Shown here: positions 60,391 to 64,000 of the stretch, in pieces
Layout of the letters: the number at the start of each line of letters is the position of its first letter
Position numbering within the stretch: position 1 is the first letter of the stretch
Assembly (NCBI GenBank): GCA_051889215.1
Contig: JBJFDC010000003.1
Span: forward strand, 13,182 to 77,181
Direction: 5' to 3'
DNA length: 64,000 nucleotides
Source of the DNA: UMGS1470 sp051889215
Lineage (GTDB): Bacteria > Bacillota > Clostridia > Christensenellales > UBA1242
Made by a program: the position numbers and the translations under genes
Notes under the pieces: model-generated
What the model was told of the DNA's origin: nothing
What the model saw: only the letters and a program-made list of their open reading frames with translations
Databases searched by the model: none

Positions 60391-62259
60391 CTACTTTTTC
60401 ATTTTTATCATGACAGAAAGAACAGCAATGTCGGCTGGGCTCACACCCGAAATGCGCGATGCTTGTCCAATGTCAAGAGGTCTGATTTTTGATAATTTTT
60501 GTATTGCCTCAATTCGGAGTCCTTTGATGGCAGAATAATCAAAATCTTCTGGGATTTTCAAACTTTGATTCTTTTTTGCTTTTTCAATGTCTTCAAGTTG
60601 TTGGTTGATATATCCTTCATATTTAACAAAAGTATTCAGGTCATCAATCAGTCTTGAATTATATCCTTTGAACAATCCATATTCTTGGTTGAGATTTTTT
60701 GCCGTTATGTTTGTTCGTTTCAAAAGGTCTCCAACCTTCATGCTTTCGCGAGGAGGAATTTCGCCAACTTTTTCACAAAAATCAATAAGTTTTTGGTCAA
60801 ATTTGATTTTTTCTTGCAAAATTTGCTTCATTTTTTCAAATTTTTTCATTTTTTTCTGAAAAATCTCATATCTATGGTCGTCAACAAGACCAACGCGTCT
60901 GCCGATTTCTGTCAGTCTGACGTCGGCATTATCTTGTCTCAACCACAAACGATATTCAGCACGAGATGTCATCATGCGATATGGTTCATTTGTTCCTTTT
61001 GTGACAAGGTCGTCAATCAAAACACCAATATATGCATCACTGCGTTTGAGAACAAGTTGTTCTTCTCCACGATTAAACAGACTTGCATTAATTCCAGCGA
61101 CAAGTCCTTGAGCGGCAGCTTCTTCATAACCGCTTGTGCCGTTGACCTGACCTGCAAAAAACAGACCTTTAACACATTTGCATTCAAGTGTTGGACGAAG
61201 TTGGGTTGATTCAATCGCGTCATATTCAATTGCATATGCGTTTCTCATGATTTCAACATTTTCAAGTCCTGCGATTGTTCGATACATTTGTTCTTGAACA
61301 TCAACAGGAAGAGATGTTGAAACTCCTTGAAGATATATTTCATTTGTTTCAAGAGACTCCGGTTCAAGAAAAACCTGATGGCGCTCCTTGTCCGCAAATC
61401 TCACGATTTTGTCCTCAATCGACGGACAATATCTTGGGCCAATTCCCTCAATTATGCCCGAAAACATTGGAGCACGAGAAAGATTGTCTCGAATGATTTT
61501 ATGCGTGTTCTCGTTGGTGTAAGTGAGATAGCATTTTGCTCTGTTTTTCGGAGTTTTTTTGGTGAGAAATGAAAAAGATTGAATGTCCTCGTCGCCATTT
61601 TGTTCTTCGGTTTTTGAAAAATCGATGGTTCTTGAATTCACTCTTGCTGGCGTTCCAGTTTTGAATCTTTTTATTTCAAGACCCAAATCAATCAAGCTCT
61701 TTGTCAGTTCATTTGCGGGCGCAAACCCGTTTGGTCCACTGCTTTTTGTGTATTCTCCGATGATTATTCGGCTCTTGAGATAAACACCAGTCGCAACAAC
61801 AACACTCTTGCAAAAGAACTCAAAACCTTGCGCGGTTTTGACAGAACAGACGTGACCGTTTTGTTGAGTGATTTCAACCGCTTCAAGTTGACGAATATAT
61901 AGGTTGGGCGTGTTTTCAAGCGTGCGTTTCATGGTGTTGTGATAACTGATTTTGTCCGCTTGAGCGCGAAGTGAATGAACAGCAGGACCCTTGCCCATGT
62001 TTAGCATGCGAATTTGAACAGCGGTTTTGTCAGCATTTATGCCCATTTGTCCGCCGAGTGCATCAATCTCACAAACCAAATGCCCTTTTGCAGTGCCTCC
62101 GATTGACGGATTGCAGGCAAGAAAAGCGATTGCATCAAGATTAAGCGTCAGGAGAAGTGTTTTTTGTCCAGTGCGAGCAAGAGCAAGCGCGCTTTCACAA
62201 CCAGCGTGCCCTGCTCCAATAACAATGCTATCATAATAAAATTCTTTTTCTTTTTCCAT
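60391..62259 (-). CDS. mnmG: tRNA uridine-34 5-carboxymethylaminomethyl enzyme MnmG (GidA)
   Basis: 622 residues from the ATG at 62259. With MnmE it modifies the wobble uridine of tRNAs. FAD motif VIGAGHAGCESALALARTG (about 11-29), the GIG region (GGTAKGHLVCEIDALGGQM, about 50-68), cysteine in LACNPSIGG, second dinucleotide block QGVSTSLPVDVQ and the GidA C-terminal SAFE-type end. Starts 1 nt after the mnmE stop, with weak GGGAAAA as ribosome site. Confidence 0.95.
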   Translation of the reverse strand: MEKEKEFYYDSIVIGAGHAGCESALALARTGQKTLLLTLNLDAIAFLACNPSIGGTAKGHLVCEIDALGGQMGINADKTAVQIRMLNMGKGPAVHSLRAQADKISYHNTMKRTLENTPNLYIRQLEAVEITQQNGHVCSVKTAQGFEFFCKSVVVATGVYLKSRIIIGEYTKSSGPNGFAPANELTKSLIDLGLEIKRFKTGTPARVNSRTIDFSKTEEQNGDEDIQSFSFLTKKTPKNRAKCYLTYTNENTHKIIRDNLSRAPMFSGIIEGIGPRYCPSIEDKIVRFADKERHQVFLEPESLETNEIYLQGVSTSLPVDVQEQMYRTIAGLENVEIMRNAYAIEYDAIESTQLRPTLECKCVKGLFFAGQVNGTSGYEEAAAQGLVAGINASLFNRGEEQLVLKRSDAYIGVLIDDLVTKGTNEPYRMMTSRAEYRLWLRQDNADVRLTEIGRRVGLVDDHRYEIFQKKMKKFEKMKQILQEKIKFDQKLIDFCEKVGEIPPRESMKVGDLLKRTNITAKNLNQEYGLFKGYNSRLIDDLNTFVKYEGYINQQLEDIEKAKKNQSLKIPEDFDYSAIKGLRIEAIQKLSKIRPLDIGQASRISGVSPADIAVLSVMIKMKK

Positions 62260-62260
62260 T

Positions 62261-63601
62261 TTATTTTCCCAAACAGAACTTGGAAAATATCGCGTCGATA
62301 ATATTTTCGTTTTCCGTCTCTCCTGTGATTTTTCCAAGACTTTCCCATGCTTTTTTTATTTCCATAATAATGATGTCAACCGTCTCGCCATCGCAACATG
62401 AGATTGCCTTCAAAATGTAGTTTTTTGCTTGTTTAATCGCCTCAATATGTCTTGCGTTTGTCAGGCATATTTCGTTAAAATCAATTTTCCCGCATTTTGA
62501 TAAGTCGTAAATTTTTTGTTTAACCTCATCAATGTTTTCATCTTTTAATGCAGAAATCACAATGTCTGGCAATATGTCGTTTTCAACTTGCGTCAAGTCG
62601 CTTTTGTTTGCGATGATGATATGGTTTTTGTTTTTTATCTTGCTCAAAGCATCAATTTCTTCATCATTTAATTTTCTTGAACAATCATAAACAAACAAAA
62701 CGAGATCAGCGGAATTAATTTGCTCAAATGATTTCTCAATTCCAATATTTTCGACTTCGTCATCACTTTTTCGAATGCCGGCAGTGTCAATAAAATTGAT
62801 TTTTAAACCTTTATAGTTGATTGTTTCTTTAACAATGTCTCTCGTCGTTCCTTCAACGCTTGCGACAATGGCACGATTTTCACCAATAAGTGCATTGAGA
62901 AGACTTGATTTTCCAGAATTTACTCGTCCAATAATCGCGACATTAACACCATTTTTTATAAATGAATTTTGGTCGGAATTCTCCAAAATTTTTTGCAAAT
63001 CTTTGTCAATTTTTTTGAGTTCTTGCTTTGCACTTTGAGTCTCTGTGTATTCAATGTCGTGTTCGGGATAATCAAGTGCAACCTCAAGGCGTGCAAGAAG
63101 TGATGTCAAGTCTTGTTGCATTGATTTTATTTGAGAAAAAAGTTTGCCTTGCATGAGTGATTTTGCTGCCTTGAGTTCGTTTTCGCTCTCGGCATTGATG
63201 GTGTCAATCACTCCTTCCGCCTTTTCCAGACTTATTTTGCCGTTGACGAATGCTCGCTTTGTGAATTCCCCTTCGCTCGCCATTCTTGCGCCACTTTCCA
63301 AACACGCACAAACAACCTTGTCCACAAGACTTGTTGAACCATGGATTTGGAATTCAACCAAATCTTCACCCGTATAGGAAAAAGGATTTTTAAAATAAAC
63401 CATAAGGCATTCGTCTTTGATATCCCCATATGAAAAAGTGCCTAGATATAATTTTCGAGGTGCGATTTTGTCAAAATCCAAATGTTTTGACGAAAATATT
63501 TTTTTTGCAACAAAAAGACAATCATCACCGCTCATTCTCACGATGCTGATTGCGCCCATTCCAATCGGAGTGCTGACTGCCACAATGATGTCATTTTTCA
63601 T
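62261..63601 (-). CDS. mnmE: tRNA modification GTPase MnmE
   Basis: 446 residues from the ATG at 63601. N-terminal tetrahydrofolate-binding domain (STPIGMGAISIVRMSG), helical domain, G domain with GRVNSGKSSLLNAL (about 218-231), DTAG (about 263-266), NKSD, and the invariant C-terminal motif CLGK (C-x-G-K) used in catalysis. First gene of the mnmE-mnmG-rsmG group, divergent from recF. No Shine-Dalgarno sequence; the -10 box is 7 nt upstream. Confidence 0.95.
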   Translation of the reverse strand: MKNDIIVAVSTPIGMGAISIVRMSGDDCLFVAKKIFSSKHLDFDKIAPRKLYLGTFSYGDIKDECLMVYFKNPFSYTGEDLVEFQIHGSTSLVDKVVCACLESGARMASEGEFTKRAFVNGKISLEKAEGVIDTINAESENELKAAKSLMQGKLFSQIKSMQQDLTSLLARLEVALDYPEHDIEYTETQSAKQELKKIDKDLQKILENSDQNSFIKNGVNVAIIGRVNSGKSSLLNALIGENRAIVASVEGTTRDIVKETINYKGLKINFIDTAGIRKSDDEVENIGIEKSFEQINSADLVLFVYDCSRKLNDEEIDALSKIKNKNHIIIANKSDLTQVENDILPDIVISALKDENIDEVKQKIYDLSKCGKIDFNEICLTNARHIEAIKQAKNYILKAISCCDGETVDIIIMEIKKAWESLGKITGETENENIIDAIFSKFCLGK

Positions 63602-63608
63602 AGCAACG

Positions 63609-63637
63609 ATTATAACACACGACCTTTCATTTGTAAA
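63609..63637 (-). promoter_or_regulatory. mnmE promoter, apparently leaderless
   Basis: Minus strand: -35 TTTACA (63632-63637), 17 bp, -10 TATAAT (63609-63614), then 7 nt to the ATG. Confidence 0.65.
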
Positions 63638-63675
63638 TGAAAACAAAAATTAAGTTAATTAAATATTATATAAAC

Positions 63676-63704
63676 TTGAAGAAAGCGCATTTTTGTGATA
63701 AAAT
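63676..63704 (+). promoter_or_regulatory. recF promoter, apparently leaderless
   Basis: -35 TTGAAG (63676-63681), 17 bp, extended -10 TGTGATAAAAT (hexamer 63699-63704), then 6 nt to the ATG at 63711. The extended -10 is the same 11-mer as before addB and leuS. Confidence 0.6.
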
Positions 63705-63710
63705 AATTTC

Positions 63711-64000
63711 ATGAACATAAAAAGACTTGCGCTATGTGATTTTCGAAACTATGAAAATGTTGTTGTTGACTTTGATGATGGAGTCAACATAATTTATGGC
63801 AATAATGCGCAAGGCAAAACAAACCTCTTGGAAGCAATTTATTTTTGTTCGATTGGCAAAAGCATGCGCACAAATAAAGAACGCGAAGTCATAAGAATGG
63901 GAAAAGAAATTGCAAAAATCAAAGTGGATATTGCCGAAAATAATCTCAAACGAACGATTGAAATTGTTTTTTCCAAAAAGAATAAAAAAACAATAAAAAT
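63711..64000 (+). CDS. recF: RecF, DNA replication and repair protein (start only)
   Basis: First 96 codons; the gene runs off the right edge. NIKRLALCDFRNYENVVVDFDDG, then Walker A IIYGNNAQGKTNLLEAIYF (about residues 27-45) and RTNKEREVI identify RecF, an ABC-like ATPase that loads RecA at gaps. In most Bacillota recF follows dnaN; here it is 5.7 kb away and faces the opposite direction, divergent from mnmE. Confidence 0.9.
   Translation, partial: MNIKRLALCDFRNYENVVVDFDDGVNIIYGNNAQGKTNLLEAIYFCSIGKSMRTNKEREVIRMGKEIAKIKVDIAENNLKRTIEIVFSKKNKKTIK

Noticed and set aside
63602..63710. mnmE-recF gap as the replication origin
   Set aside because: It is the strand switch and AT-rich, but contains no match to TTATNCACA; kept only as an alternative in the findings.

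Overview
This is a 64 kb piece of an AT-rich chromosome, most likely from an uncultured anaerobic clostridium-like member of the Bacillota. The reasons are the Gram-positive origin cluster (jag-yidC-yidD-rnpA-rpmH next to dnaN-dnaA), purine-rich GGAGG ribosome binding sites, consensus sigma-A promoters, an [FeFe] hydrogenase of the NADH-linked trimeric type, an oxygen-sensitive class III ribonucleotide reductase under NrdR boxes, a CwlD-type amidase, HelD and a UgtP-like glycolipid synthase. I cannot place it below class from sequence alone. No phage, transposase or CRISPR array was seen.

Layout. 1-6.1 kb: the 5' part of addB, running off the left edge, then small genes of unknown function. 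6.1-20 kb: a four-gene operon of an ABC exporter (ATPase and permease) followed by two giant surface proteins, one of Big_2-type Ig repeats ending in a beta-helix and one of MBG/YDG repeats. It is driven by a perfect consensus promoter with an inverted repeat at the start point. 20-23.7 kb: a MacB-like ABC transporter overlapping a membrane protein that carries an Ig-like ectodomain. 23.8-28.6 kb: glycolipid synthase, a DnaA-box cluster, amidase, small membrane proteins, guanylate kinase and a GNAT protein. 28.7-34.2 kb: helD-prfB-(unknown)-tsaD operon, an orphan HicB-like protein and a small gene. 34.5-38.4 kb: the trimeric [FeFe] hydrogenase operon. 38.4-41.4 kb: nrdD-nrdG with two NrdR boxes. 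41.5-42.5 kb: one intact tRNA-Ile(GAU) preceded by tandem degenerate copies that are interrupted at the same anticodon position. 42.5-53.4 kb: merR, small zinc and unknown proteins, a U32 peptidase (RlhA-like), leuS, cardiolipin synthase, a GT8 glycosyltransferase and a HAD phosphatase. 53.5-64 kb: the origin-associated genes jag, yidC, yidD, rnpA, rpmH, dut, dnaN, dnaA, rsmG, mnmG, mnmE and the start of recF.

Almost all genes left of dnaA lie on the minus strand, as expected if replication leaves the dnaA region leftward. The origin cluster is rearranged: dnaA-dnaN run in the same direction as rpmH, and mnmE-mnmG-rsmG lie directly upstream of dnaA, divergent from recF. Candidate DnaA boxes and an AT-rich stretch mark the dnaN-dnaA spacer.

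Two signals stand out. First, the tRNA-Ile array: copies share the 5' half of the tRNA and then carry GC-rich insertions of 30 or 52 nt exactly between anticodon bases 34 and 35. Second, several essential genes (addB, recF, mnmE, the U32 peptidase gene, the MacB-like ABC gene, probably cwlD) have a good promoter whose -10 box lies only 5-7 nt before the start codon and no Shine-Dalgarno sequence, which predicts leaderless mRNAs.
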